The notes under the pieces were generated by a model that was not told where the DNA came from, searched no databases, and was given only the letters and a program-made list of their open reading frames with translations. The position numbers and the translations under genes were made by a program. 54,613 nucleotides of DNA, taken from positions 1 through 54,613 of the forward strand of contig CANSTR010000010.1 in NCBI GenBank assembly GCA_947649935.1. The letters run 5' to 3'. The stretch is from an uncultured Clostridia bacterium (GTDB lineage Bacteria; Bacillota; Clostridia; TANB77; CAG-508). This document shows positions 35,406 through 44,198 of this stretch, one piece after another (position 1 is the stretch's first letter; each line of letters starts with the position of its first letter).

Positions 35406-35433
35406 GGAGCGGTCAAGACCGCTCCTTTGTTTT
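35404..35433. terminator. Terminator between gmk and the opposing coupling-protein gene
   Basis: AAGGAGCGGTC (35404-35414) pairs with GACCGCTCCTT (35417-35427), with a T-rich plus-strand tail. It may also serve the minus-strand gene ending at 35439. Confidence 0.85.
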
Positions 35434-35438
35434 AACGA

Positions 35439-37727
35439 TTAAATTTTCTTATAATTTATAATTGGGTCATCCTCATCAAATTTGTCATGTAAATTTGGAA
35501 CGGTTTCTGTAAAGGGAGAATCTTCAGCTGTTTCAGAATCGCTATTTTTTCTTCCTTTTTTGGTTACTTCATTAATATTAATTCCATTGGTAAATTTTGA
35601 AAAATTGTATTTTTTAATTTTTTGCTTTTCTTTATATTTTGATTCTAAGAAATCGACTTTAGCTTTACCAACTGTCATTTTTCCTTGTAAATCTTTTGTT
35701 TTATAAACAACTGTTTTAAAAGCAAGTGCTTGCACTTCACCAGGTTTTATATTAGCTTTCCAATCCCATTTGATGGATTTATAGGTTGAACTATATTTTA
35801 CATTATCTGTATCATAGTCATTTTGGAACATCCATTCACGGTGGTCACCAAATTCTTTTGACCAAAATTCATTTTCTTCTGGTGTATTATTGCCGAAGGT
35901 AACTTTTGTCGTACTGTTTGCCAAAATCGTATTTTTCAAATTAGTGTCTGTAAATTGTGCTAAGTTTTGAGCAGACACAATGGCGCCAACACGGTATTTT
36001 CGATATAAAGTGAAAATATCGATGGTTGCTTTGCAAATAAAAGGTGCTACTTCATCAATGTATAAAAAATGCGGAATTCTTGTTTTTTCTATACCAGGAC
36101 GCGACAAAACAGAATATTGCATTAATAGCAAAATAAACAAGCCAAATGCTTTATGTACAGTGGCGCCCAAATCACCGTGACGTGTACAAATTAAAACAAT
36201 TTCTCCATTTTTCAAAACATCATCATAATTAATGTTGTTCGTTTGCTTACAAATAATGTTTTTCACATTTGGGTAACGAAGCAATAATTCTAATTGAGAG
36301 GAAGCCATTTGCAAATATTTCTGGTTTTCTTCACGATTTGGAACATCTTTGTAAAACATCTTTTTAAAATAGTTGAGTTGAATTTTGTATTTTTCAGCCA
36401 ACTCTGGAATTTCTTTCATTTGTTCTGCCATATCTTCAATCAAATCAGGATTGTTGAAAACATCGAGTAAATTTTCCAAGGTTGGAAGGTCATTATCATG
36501 CAAAATTGGATACATTTCTTTCAATAATAAAGTAATATTTTCAATAGCTTGGATAATGGATGTTTGCTTCATTACTTCAGAAGCAACAACACTTTTTCCA
36601 TCCATATTGGCTTCTGCCATTCTTTTCAAAATAGCAGAGGTAGAAATAGCTGTTTTCATTGGGTCTTTAAAGGCAAATGGATTTAAACCAGCTGAGTCTG
36701 GATTATTGGGGTCAACAATATGGTATTTAATTCCAAAATTTTCAGCAACTTCTATAATATGAGATAGAGATTCATAATCTGGTGCTAAATAAGTCAAGCC
36801 TAAATCCTTGAAAACAGAATTTTCTGCTGCATAAGAAAAAGCGATTTTTGACATATAAGCTTTGTAGATTTTTTCCTTACTTGCAACAGGAATTAGCATG
36901 TTCAAACTAAAATTTTCATTCACATAATCGTTGGTATAGGGACAATTCAAATTAGCGATGCCAGTGCGCAGTGCCGTGAATCCCATTTCTTTTGCAGATT
37001 CTTTTAAGAAATATTTCTTTTCTAAATCACGTGCAATCAGTGGCTCAAAAATCATCGATGTTTTTCCGGAGCCAGATGGACCTGTTACTAACATTGCTTC
37101 ATAACGTCTACTTTCAGGTATTTTGACAATTTTGGATGTGTCACGGTCTTTACAAAGAATAATTTCACAAGAGTATGGTCCAATCTCTGCTTGTTTATTT
37201 GATAAATCAATTCCGCCATAATCGGTAATGGAATCTTTAATATCTTTTGTGTCGTTAACTTTTAAATAAATAAATTTAAACAATGGATAGAAAGTTGTAA
37301 CCGGAATATACCAAGCAATAGAAGAGAATGCCGGTTTAATTAAATCCATAAAAGTACGAATAATATAGTTGTAGTTAGGAACTGAAAATAGTAATAACCA
37401 GCCAGCTCGATTAATCCATTGAATTAACATAGACACAGAAACGATATATAACACAACAGCGTATAAATATAAGAATGAGTATTTCTTGTGTGAGTGCGTG
37501 ATAAATTTTGAGGCAAACGAAAAGTAAAAGGCGAACACAGGACAAGCAAGCGCCAACGTATATTTGATTGGTCCCCAATAGGATACGGATATGCCGGAAA
37601 ATGCAATCAACAAAATTTCTGTAACACGGTCAACCACAATATAAATAGAGATTAAAGTCAAAAGATAAGTGGCAAAAGTATTACGGTCTGTTTTTAGTTT
37701 CTTTAAAAATGCATCGATATATTTCAT
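35439..37727 (-). CDS. Orphan VirD4/TraG-type coupling ATPase
   Basis: A 762-residue protein. The N-terminus has about four membrane helices (residues 20-48, 55-75, 84-103 and 108-150). The Walker A motif GPSGSGKT is at 216-223 and a Walker B-like FLYIDEVAPF lies in the last third, followed by RKYRVGAIVSAQNLAQF as in type IV coupling proteins that bring DNA or proteins to a secretion channel. A strong AAAAGGAG site precedes the ATG. No relaxase, other secretion gene or integrase is near, so it may be a remnant of an integrated element or a DNA-pumping protein with another role. Confidence 0.82.
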   Translation of the reverse strand: MKYIDAFLKKLKTDRNTFATYLLTLISIYIVVDRVTEILLIAFSGISVSYWGPIKYTLALACPVFAFYFSFASKFITHSHKKYSFLYLYAVVLYIVSVSMLIQWINRAGWLLLFSVPNYNYIIRTFMDLIKPAFSSIAWYIPVTTFYPLFKFIYLKVNDTKDIKDSITDYGGIDLSNKQAEIGPYSCEIILCKDRDTSKIVKIPESRRYEAMLVTGPSGSGKTSMIFEPLIARDLEKKYFLKESAKEMGFTALRTGIANLNCPYTNDYVNENFSLNMLIPVASKEKIYKAYMSKIAFSYAAENSVFKDLGLTYLAPDYESLSHIIEVAENFGIKYHIVDPNNPDSAGLNPFAFKDPMKTAISTSAILKRMAEANMDGKSVVASEVMKQTSIIQAIENITLLLKEMYPILHDNDLPTLENLLDVFNNPDLIEDMAEQMKEIPELAEKYKIQLNYFKKMFYKDVPNREENQKYLQMASSQLELLLRYPNVKNIICKQTNNINYDDVLKNGEIVLICTRHGDLGATVHKAFGLFILLLMQYSVLSRPGIEKTRIPHFLYIDEVAPFICKATIDIFTLYRKYRVGAIVSAQNLAQFTDTNLKNTILANSTTKVTFGNNTPEENEFWSKEFGDHREWMFQNDYDTDNVKYSSTYKSIKWDWKANIKPGEVQALAFKTVVYKTKDLQGKMTVGKAKVDFLESKYKEKQKIKKYNFSKFTNGININEVTKKGRKNSDSETAEDSPFTETVPNLHDKFDEDDPIINYKKI

Positions 37728-37871
37728 GAGTTTATGACTCCTTTTTATACAATCTATCTACTTATATTATCCTACAAAATCGCAAAAAAAGCAAGTGATT
37801 TTGGCAAAAATGTGAAAATTTTTGGGCAAAGCATTCTGAAATAAATTTTTTTAGAATATTTATAAAAAGTA

Positions 37872-37900
37872 TTGAAAGATTTCTAAAAAAACAATATAAT
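37872..37900 (+). promoter_or_regulatory. Promoter of flippase gene
   Basis: TTGAAA at 37872-37877, a 17-base spacer and TATAAT at 37895-37900. Confidence 0.7.
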
Positions 37901-37931
37901 GAAAAAATATGAAAAAGAAGAAGGAGAGATT

Positions 37932-39560
37932 ATGGCGAAAATAAAAAAGGAAGGATTTATGCAAGGAGTGCTATCTTTAATGTGCTCCCAAGTAATTATC
38001 AAAATCCTTGGTTTAGTTTACAGTATGTATTTGACCAATCGTGAAGGTTTTGGCGATAGTGGTAATGCGATTTATATGAGTGGTTATCAGGTATATGCGA
38101 TGTTGCTGACCTTATCTTCGATTGGGGTTCCGAATGCAATTTCCAAATTGGTATCGGAAAAATTGGCATTGGGTGACCGAAAAGGCGCAGACCGCATTTT
38201 CAAAATTGCATTTGTTACCTTTGCTTTTATTGGATTTGGTGGAACCTTATTATTGTTTGTGGGAGCTCGTGTGATTGCGAATACTTGGCTACAAATTCCA
38301 GAAGCAGAATATACGCTGATGACCTTATCGCCAGCCATCTTTTTTGTGTCGATTGCATCTGTGATTAGAGGCTATTTTAATGGACGTCAAAAAATGACGG
38401 CAACAGCGCGTTCGCAAACGGTAGAACAAATTTTTAAAACAACACTTACCATTATAATTGTAGAAATCGTCGCGATTTGCACGAATGTGAATACAGAATT
38501 AATGGCAGCGGGAGCAAACTTGGCGACAACGTTTGCGACATTTTTAAGTTTTTCCTATATTTTTGCCTTATATAAAATGAATCGCAGGGAAGAATATAGA
38601 GAGGCAAAATCAGATGAAGTGAGAATCAAACGAAGAAGAGAATCCGCGAAATCCATTATTAAAAAAATATTGGCAGTTTCGATTCCGATTTCGCTTAGTT
38701 CATTGCTTTCGAGTGTGAACAAAAATATTGACTCTGTGACTGTGGTAAGACTACTAAAACCGTTAATTGGCGAAGCGACTGCAAAAGCTAAATATGGCAT
38801 TTTAAGCTCCAAAGTTGATATTTTGACATCCATGCCACTTGCTTTTAACATCGCATTTGCGACTTCTTTGGTGCCAGTGATTGCAGGGGCTTGTGTCAAA
38901 AAAGATATGCAAACGATTAATAAAAGATTGCGTTTATCTTTGTTAATTACTATTTTGATTGCACTGCCATGTACTTTTGGCATGGCGCTATACGCAACAC
39001 CAATTTTAGAATTGTTGTTCCCAAATGCGAGTTCCGGTGGAACGCTTCTTGCGATTTCTGCTTTAACGATTACGTTTACAGCGTTAGCACAAACGATTAA
39101 TGGAGCTTTGCAAGGGTTGGGAAAAATCCGCGTTCCGGCATTTGCTTTGGGATGTGGCGTTTTAACAAAATTGATTGCCAATATTCTTTTAATTCCAATC
39201 GAAGGAATTTACGAAAATGGTGCTGCGATTGGTTCGGTGCTTTGTCATATTGTATCTTTTACGATTGTGTATCAAGTGCTAAAACGAACAGTGAAACTAG
39301 ACTTTCATATTAGTGAAATGATGATAAAGCCCTTGATTGTAACGGTTTTGATGTCCCTTATTTCATATGGAATTTATCAAGGTGTCTTAATTTTAGGCAT
39401 TGCTTCTAGAATTGCAACGATCATTGCTATTGTGACAGCTGTTATGGTGTATGTGATTTTGATTGTTTTATTGAAAGTTTTATCAGAGGAAGATATTTAT
39501 ATGTTGCCAGCTGGTGATAAATTGTATCGTTTTTTGAAAAAAATCGGAATTTATCGCTAA
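37932..39560 (+). CDS. SpoVB/MurJ-type lipid-linked oligosaccharide flippase
   Basis: A 542-residue protein with about fourteen membrane helices of the MATE-like MVF/polysaccharide transporter class. It begins GFMQGVLSLMCSQVIIKILGLVYSMYLTNREG and carries GVPNAISKLVSE and SSLLSSVNKNIDS, resembling SpoVB, which acts in spore cortex or wall synthesis. It is likely to flip a lipid-linked wall precursor. AAGGAGAG sets ATG 37932; the open frame from 37899 overlaps the promoter. Confidence 0.85.
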   Translation: MAKIKKEGFMQGVLSLMCSQVIIKILGLVYSMYLTNREGFGDSGNAIYMSGYQVYAMLLTLSSIGVPNAISKLVSEKLALGDRKGADRIFKIAFVTFAFIGFGGTLLLFVGARVIANTWLQIPEAEYTLMTLSPAIFFVSIASVIRGYFNGRQKMTATARSQTVEQIFKTTLTIIIVEIVAICTNVNTELMAAGANLATTFATFLSFSYIFALYKMNRREEYREAKSDEVRIKRRRESAKSIIKKILAVSIPISLSSLLSSVNKNIDSVTVVRLLKPLIGEATAKAKYGILSSKVDILTSMPLAFNIAFATSLVPVIAGACVKKDMQTINKRLRLSLLITILIALPCTFGMALYATPILELLFPNASSGGTLLAISALTITFTALAQTINGALQGLGKIRVPAFALGCGVLTKLIANILLIPIEGIYENGAAIGSVLCHIVSFTIVYQVLKRTVKLDFHISEMMIKPLIVTVLMSLISYGIYQGVLILGIASRIATIIAIVTAVMVYVILIVLLKVLSEEDIYMLPAGDKLYRFLKKIGIYR

Positions 39561-39731
39561 GCCACCAAAGCATTGAAAACAAAGAAATGTGAGAGTTGAA
39601 AACGGGAAAAGTACTGAAAAATAAATAAAAAATTAAAATTATTTCAAAAAAAGAAGGATTTTAGCTAATTTTGGCGAATAAAGCTATTAGTAGAATAACT
39701 ACTAACCAAAAACTATTAGGAGGTAATGAAA

Positions 39732-40010
39732 ATGAACAAAGCTGAATTAATCGCAGCAATCGCTGCAAAAACAGGGGCAACAAAAAAAAGTGCTGAGGAA
39801 GCATTAAATGCATTTGTAGATGTTGTAACTGATGCATTAAAAAAAGGAGATAAAGTTCAATTAGTTGGATTTGGTTCTTTTGAAGTGATTAAAAGAGCAG
39901 CTAGAAAAGGAAGAAATCCACAAACAAAAGAAGAAATTAAAATTCCTGCTTCGAAAGCTCCAAAATTCAAAGCTGGAAAAGCGTTAAAAGATATTGTAAA
40001 TAAAAAATAA
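39732..40010 (+). CDS. hup: HU-family DNA-binding protein (copy 1)
   Basis: A 92-residue histone-like protein that bends and compacts DNA. It starts [19 protein letters not shown] and has [11 protein letters not shown]...[30 protein letters not shown], the complete HU arm region. GGAGG spacing favours ATG 39732 over 39726. A second, closely similar HU lies at 48949. Confidence 0.97.
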   Translation: MNKAELIAAIAAKTGATKKSAEEALNAFVDVVTDALKKGDKVQLVGFGSFEVIKRAARKGRNPQTKEEIKIPASKAPKFKAGKALKDIVNKK

Positions 40011-40024
40011 GAAAAATAAAATAG

Positions 40025-40056
40025 AAAAAAGCAAATCAGTGATGATTTGCTTTTTT
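40025..40056. terminator. Bidirectional terminator between HU and the Cys-rich gene
   Basis: AAAAAGCAAATCA pairs with TGATTTGCTTTTT around GTGA. The A-run and T-run suit convergent transcription. Confidence 0.85.
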
Positions 40057-40066
40057 GATTACAAGC

Positions 40067-40486
40067 CTATTTGTCGCATCCGCAATCTTCTTCTGACTCA
40101 TAAGGTCCTTCGCAGCACAAATCAACACCTTTTAAGCATTTTCCTTCTTTTTTGCAATGTTTGCAAATTTTAACATGCTCAACACGGTTTGCCCAAATGT
40201 CAACTGCATAACGTTTATCGTGGCAAAGAGGTCCGAAAACAAATTCGCCTTCTTTGTTTGTAAACGTATGAGAAACTGGTTTTCTACCGTGCTTTGTTAC
40301 TTCTAACAATTTTACAACAGCATCTTTGATTGGTTCGTTGCAAGAATCCTTTACAACACCAAAAATCACATTTCTGCGGTCTTCCTCTAAGTTAATTTCC
40401 AAGTCAAATTGCTTTCCAGCTTCAACAAAGCCGTCTACATCAACGATGCATTTTTTTTCAAAATCATAATCCATTTCCATATCCAT
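40067..40486 (-). CDS. Carboxypeptidase-regulatory-like (CnaB-type) protein with Cys-rich tail
   Basis: A 139-residue cytoplasmic or coat-like protein with no signal peptide. The middle is a beta-sandwich repeat (RNVIFGVVKDSCNEPIKDAVVKLLEV...TNKEGEFVFGPL) typical of carboxypeptidase regulatory-like domains. The last 40 residues hold nine Cys in clusters (CKHCKKEGKC, CC, CGC), suited to metal binding or disulfide cross-links. Cys-rich proteins of this size occur in Clostridia spore layers; that is an inference. AAAAGGA lies upstream of the ATG. Confidence 0.75.
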   Translation of the reverse strand: MDMEMDYDFEKKCIVDVDGFVEAGKQFDLEINLEEDRRNVIFGVVKDSCNEPIKDAVVKLLEVTKHGRKPVSHTFTNKEGEFVFGPLCHDKRYAVDIWANRVEHVKICKHCKKEGKCLKGVDLCCEGPYESEEDCGCDK

Positions 40487-40613
40487 AATCTATCAATCCT
40501 TTTACTATAAATTCGGAAATACTTCCTTATAAATATTATGTAAAATCAAGAAAAAATGCGACACTTTTTGTAGAAAAAATTTTTTAGTAATATTATTTTT
40601 GGTTTAAGCAATA

Positions 40614-40649
40614 TTACAATTTGGTAACAAATATTACAATTAAGTAACA
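40614..40649 (+). promoter_or_regulatory. Tandem 20-bp-spaced operator pair before prepilin gene 2
   Basis: TTACAATTTGGTAACA (40614-40629) and TTACAATTAAGTAACA (40634-40649) start 20 bases apart, and the -35 begins 20 bases later at 40654. The geometry is identical to 12113-12153. Confidence 0.78.
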
Positions 40650-40653
40650 AATC

Positions 40654-40682
40654 TTGACGTAACAATTGAAATATTGTATGAT
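40654..40682 (+). promoter_or_regulatory. Promoter of prepilin-like gene 2
   Basis: TTGACG at 40654-40659, a 17-base spacer and TATGAT at 40677-40682. Confidence 0.7.
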
Positions 40683-40769
40683 TAATGCAAATACAATTAT
40701 TGTATTGTTAAAAAGGCTAAAAAACGGAAAAATGTACAAAATAATTAAAGATAATAGGAGGAAAAACAA

Positions 40770-42044
40770 ATGAGAAAGTTGTTTTTAAGAAACAATAACG
40801 GAATCACGCTAGTTGCTTTAGTTGTAACAATCATCGTATTATTAATATTGGCAGGAATTAGCCTAAACCTAATTGCAGGAAGCAATGGCATCATGGAGAG
40901 AGCAATGAAGGTAGTGGATACGTATGATTATGCGAAATTAAAAGAATCGTTAGAATTGTCAAATGCAGAAATGTTGTTAGATTGTCTAGGCGGAGGCGAT
41001 TTGGAGACGGATTTGTATGATTATATTGTAAAAAGATGTGAGGAAAGTTCTGGTAAAATAGCGCAAGCATCCAATGGAAAGTATTGGATTGACTCAGATG
41101 GACGTTTATATTACACAGATAACGACACAAAAGGCACCGTAAAACTACGCAAAGATTCGAATGGCAATCCAAAAATTATCGACCCTAATGCACCAATTAC
41201 GACCTATCGAGTGCAATATGACGCTAACGGCGGAATAGGAGTTCCAACAGATACAAGCGAATATGAAGAAGGCGATAAAGTAAATGTGAATTTTGGAACA
41301 ATGCCTACAAGAGAAAGATACACATTTTTAGGCTGGGCAACGAATGCAAGCGCGACAACGCCAGAATACAGTTCAACAGGAAACTTCACAATGGGAAATG
41401 AGAATGTGACATTGTATGCGGTATGGACGGGAGTTTCGGGAATAGGAACTTCAGTTATGAAAGGTATATGGTATGGGGATTCGGTAAATTATAGTGCGAA
41501 TGGTGTGGAAGATTGGAAAGTATTTTTAAATGACGAAAAAAATGTATATTTGATTGCAAGTGATTGTATAGAGAATAGTAAAATTAATATTACAAGTGAT
41601 GTAATTCGAGTAAGTGGAAATAATTATTGTGTGGCAGGAAACAGTAGAGATGGCTTGGTAAATTGGTTACAAACAACAAGCAACTGGGATAATTTCAAAG
41701 GAATATATGCTAGTTTAGTAACAGGAGGTCCAACTTTAGCACAGTTTGTAGAAAGTTATAATGAGAAATATGAAACAAATTACGATAGTGATTTGGGGCA
41801 GAGTAATTGGTATTTAAACAATACATCAGATTCGTTGTATATGACGACTACAAATGAAGTTGATGCATATTGGTTAGCTTCTAAATATACTGGGAATACT
41901 GAATTTGTTAGATATGTAAATAAGAGTGGTGGAGTACACAGTAATTATTATAGCTATACGAATATAGGTGTTCGTCCATTAGTGAAATTATTGGAAAATG
42001 TCAAAATGACATGGAACGGAACCAGCTGGGATTTATCGATATAG
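40770..42044 (+). CDS. Prepilin-like surface protein with InlB-type repeat (intact frame)
   Basis: A 424-residue protein. The N-terminal leader MRKLFLRNNNG ends at the prepilin cleavage Gly, followed by ITLVALVVTIIVLLILAG. A helical stalk, an InlB B-type repeat (VQYDANGGIG...YTFLGWATN...VTLYAVW) and a C-terminal domain (NYSANGVEDWKVFLND...AYWLAS...GVRPLVKL...KMTWNGTSWDL) follow. The C-terminal domain resembles formylglycine-enzyme/C-type-lectin-like modules with a YWL...RP pattern. AGGAGG precedes the ATG. It is a paralogue of the gene at 10158, sharing N-terminus, repeat, C-terminal domain, upstream operator and downstream repeats. Probably exposed on the surface. Confidence 0.85.
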   Translation: MRKLFLRNNNGITLVALVVTIIVLLILAGISLNLIAGSNGIMERAMKVVDTYDYAKLKESLELSNAEMLLDCLGGGDLETDLYDYIVKRCEESSGKIAQASNGKYWIDSDGRLYYTDNDTKGTVKLRKDSNGNPKIIDPNAPITTYRVQYDANGGIGVPTDTSEYEEGDKVNVNFGTMPTRERYTFLGWATNASATTPEYSSTGNFTMGNENVTLYAVWTGVSGIGTSVMKGIWYGDSVNYSANGVEDWKVFLNDEKNVYLIASDCIENSKINITSDVIRVSGNNYCVAGNSRDGLVNWLQTTSNWDNFKGIYASLVTGGPTLAQFVESYNEKYETNYDSDLGQSNWYLNNTSDSLYMTTTNEVDAYWLASKYTGNTEFVRYVNKSGGVHSNYYSYTNIGVRPLVKLLENVKMTWNGTSWDLSI

Positions 42045-42055
42045 AATGTGGATAT

Positions 42056-42130
42056 GTAGGGGCGATTATCAATCGTCCGCGACAAACATGATTATATGCA
42101 AAAATGTAGGGACACGGGGTACCGTGTCCT
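42056..42130 (+). repeat. GTAGGG hairpin repeat pair
   Basis: GTAGGGGCGATT...AATCGTCC (42056-42078) and GTAGGGACACGG...CCGTGTCC (42106-42129) are near-copies of the pair after the first prepilin gene (11744-11812). Confidence 0.8.
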
Positions 42131-42169
42131 GTGCTTTTTTTAAAGTTATTTCGATACATCGAAAAAAAT

Positions 42170-42185
42170 CGCTTAAAACGCGTCG
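42170..42185 (+). repeat. CGCTTAAAACGCGTCG repeat
   Basis: It differs by one base from CGCTTAAAATGCGTCG at 11948-11963, again downstream of a prepilin gene. Confidence 0.65.
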
Positions 42186-42237
42186 CTTAAAATCAAAAAT
42201 TTGAGAAATATTACATTTTTATAATATTCTAAAAAAC

Positions 42238-42292
42238 TGTGAATGGAATTTTGCGAAAAGTAACAACTGCTGTGAAAATAACAACGAGAAAA
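42238..42292 (+). pseudogene. Remnant of a third prepilin-like gene
   Basis: About 55 bases match 10315-10371 of the first prepilin gene (shared AATGGAATTTTGCGAA and GCTGTGAAAAT), encoding the region just after the hydrophobic helix (NGILRRATTAVKIT). The frame is broken and the rest is gone. The preceding TTACATTTTTATAAT (42211) resembles a decayed operator. Confidence 0.7.
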
Positions 42293-42314
42293 GTAGTAAA
42301 TTTTCCAAAAAGTA

Positions 42315-42343
42315 TTGATTTCTAAACAAAATTACCATATAAT
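42315..42343 (+). promoter_or_regulatory. Promoter of trmB
   Basis: TTGATT at 42315-42320, a 17-base spacer and TATAAT at 42338-42343. Confidence 0.7.
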
Positions 42344-42386
42344 AAAAAAGTTGAAAAAATGAAATACAATTGTGAAAGGATAACAA

Positions 42387-43049
42387 ATGCGAATTCGTAG
42401 AAAAAAATGGGCAAAACAAGAGCTGGAGGAGGCTGCATTTTATGTGGACAACCCAGAAATTTGTAAAAATGCTTGGCATGAAAAATTTGCGAAAAACCAA
42501 CCATTACACATTGAATTAGGATGCGGAAAAGGCAATTTTATTGCTAATTTGGCAGTTAAGCACCCGGAAATCAATTATATTGCGGTGGATATGATTGAGG
42601 CGATGTTGGGCTTGGCGAAGCGAAATATTGAAGAAAGTTATGGCGCAAAAAATCCTGAAAATTTATGGCTCATTCGAGCAAATGTAGAAAGGATTTTGGA
42701 TGTTTTTGGCGAAAAAGATACAGTGGATAGAATTTACATTAATTTTTGCAATCCTTGGCCACGCGGAAAGCACAATAAAAGGCGTTTGACGCATACAAGG
42801 CAACTGGAGCATTACAAGACTTTTTTGAAAAAAGAGGGAGAGATTTATTTTAAAACAGACAATGATGAATTGTTTGAAGCAAGTTTAGAATATTTAGAGA
42901 AAAGCGGGTTTCAAATCATCGCGAAAACAAATGACTTACATAAAAATCCAATTTTTGAGGAAAATATTGTAACAGAGCATGAGGAAATGTTTTCCAAAGA
43001 AGGAATTCCGATTAAGGCAGTGATTGCAAAATTAAATTCGAAACTTTAA
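42387..43049 (+). CDS. trmB: tRNA (guanine-46-N7)-methyltransferase
   Basis: TrmB methylates G46 in the variable loop of tRNA. The 220-residue protein has the S-adenosylmethionine site HIELGCGKGNFIANLA, and the signatures NFCNPWPRGKHNKRRLTH and YFKTDNDELFE, all typical of the family. It starts MRIRRKKWAKQEL with GAAAGGA upstream. Confidence 0.96.
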   Translation: MRIRRKKWAKQELEEAAFYVDNPEICKNAWHEKFAKNQPLHIELGCGKGNFIANLAVKHPEINYIAVDMIEAMLGLAKRNIEESYGAKNPENLWLIRANVERILDVFGEKDTVDRIYINFCNPWPRGKHNKRRLTHTRQLEHYKTFLKKEGEIYFKTDNDELFEASLEYLEKSGFQIIAKTNDLHKNPIFEENIVTEHEEMFSKEGIPIKAVIAKLNSKL

Positions 43050-43109
43050 GCTTATTTTAAGATTTCGAAGGTAGAATAAATTTAGATTTTTTTAAAGGAG
43101 GATAAGGCT

Positions 43110-44198
43110 TTGATAGAAGTAAAAAATGTAACCAAAAGGTATGGCGATTTTTTTGCAGTACGAAACATTAATTTCGAAATAAAAGAAGGAGAAATTGTCG
43201 GTTTCTTGGGCAGAAATGGTGCTGGAAAGTCAACCACAATGAACATGATAACTGGTTTTATTGAGCCAACCAGTGGACAAATTACGGTAGGAGGTTTTGA
43301 TGTTGACAAAAAGCCAAAAAAGGTCAAAAGACAAATTGGCTATATGCCAGAAGGAACACCACTTTACTCAGATTTAACAGTCAAGGAGTTTGTGAATTAT
43401 ATGGCAGATTTGAAGATGATTTCTGGCAAAGAGAAAAAAGCTGCTGTAGAAAAAGCGATTAAAAGTACAGGTTTGGAAAGTGTGCAAAATAATTTGACAA
43501 AAATTTTATCAAGAGGTTACAAACAAAGAGTGAGCATGGCTGGAGCCATTGTGGGGGATCCTAAAATTTTGATTTTGGACGAACCAACTGTTGGTTTGGA
43601 TCCAAAGCAAGTGATTGAAATTCGAGAATTGATTAAGTCATTTGGAAAAAATCATACGGTTATTTTGAGTTCTCATATTTTGTCAGAAGTTAGCCAGATT
43701 TGTGAAAAGGTCATTATTATTGATAAAGGTGAAATTGTGGCTGTGGATACGCCGGAAAATCTGGAGAAATTGTCAGAAAAAGACCAAGTGATTACTGTGG
43801 TTGTTGAGGAAACGAACGAGAAACAATTATCTTCTATTAAAGATGAAATTGAAGCGATAAAAGAAGTTGCCTTTGTTGAGAAAAAAGAGGACGGAAGCAA
43901 AGAATACAATATTGTGACGCAAAATGGTGAGGATATTCGAAAACAAATTTCAACGACTTGTGCGAAATCCAATATCATCATTTTGGAAATGAAACAACAG
44001 GAAACCTCGTTGGAAGATGCTTTTGTGAAATTGATTGAAAATCGTCCAGAATATAGTCAAAAAGAAATCAAAAAAATGCAATATCAAAAAGAAATTCAAG
44101 ACTTAAGAGAGGAACACGAAGCCAAAAAAGAACAAAAACAGGCGAAAAAAGAAGAAAAAGCAGCCAAAAAAGCGAAGAAAGAAGGAGGAAATGAGTAA
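43110..44198 (+). CDS. ABC transporter ATPase (GldA-like)
   Basis: A 362-residue ATPase. Walker A is GRNGAGKST, the signature is LSRGYKQRVSMAGAI, Walker B is KILILDEPTVGLDP and the H-loop His lies in ILSSHIL. A C-terminal extension ends in a Lys/Glu/Ala-rich coiled tail. The start is TTG 43110, eight bases after AAAGGAGG. It shares a four-base junction (TAATG) with the permease gene, and a GldG-like protein follows, so the three form one exporter of the gliding/heterocyst class. Confidence 0.93.
   Translation: MIEVKNVTKRYGDFFAVRNINFEIKEGEIVGFLGRNGAGKSTTMNMITGFIEPTSGQITVGGFDVDKKPKKVKRQIGYMPEGTPLYSDLTVKEFVNYMADLKMISGKEKKAAVEKAIKSTGLESVQNNLTKILSRGYKQRVSMAGAIVGDPKILILDEPTVGLDPKQVIEIRELIKSFGKNHTVILSSHILSEVSQICEKVIIIDKGEIVAVDTPENLEKLSEKDQVITVVVEETNEKQLSSIKDEIEAIKEVAFVEKKEDGSKEYNIVTQNGEDIRKQISTTCAKSNIIILEMKQQETSLEDAFVKLIENRPEYSQKEIKKMQYQKEIQDLREEHEAKKEQKQAKKEEKAAKKAKKEGGNE

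Noticed and set aside
40770..42044. Diversity-generating retroelement target
   Set aside because: The C-terminal domain looks lectin-like, but no reverse transcriptase or template repeat is seen in the window.
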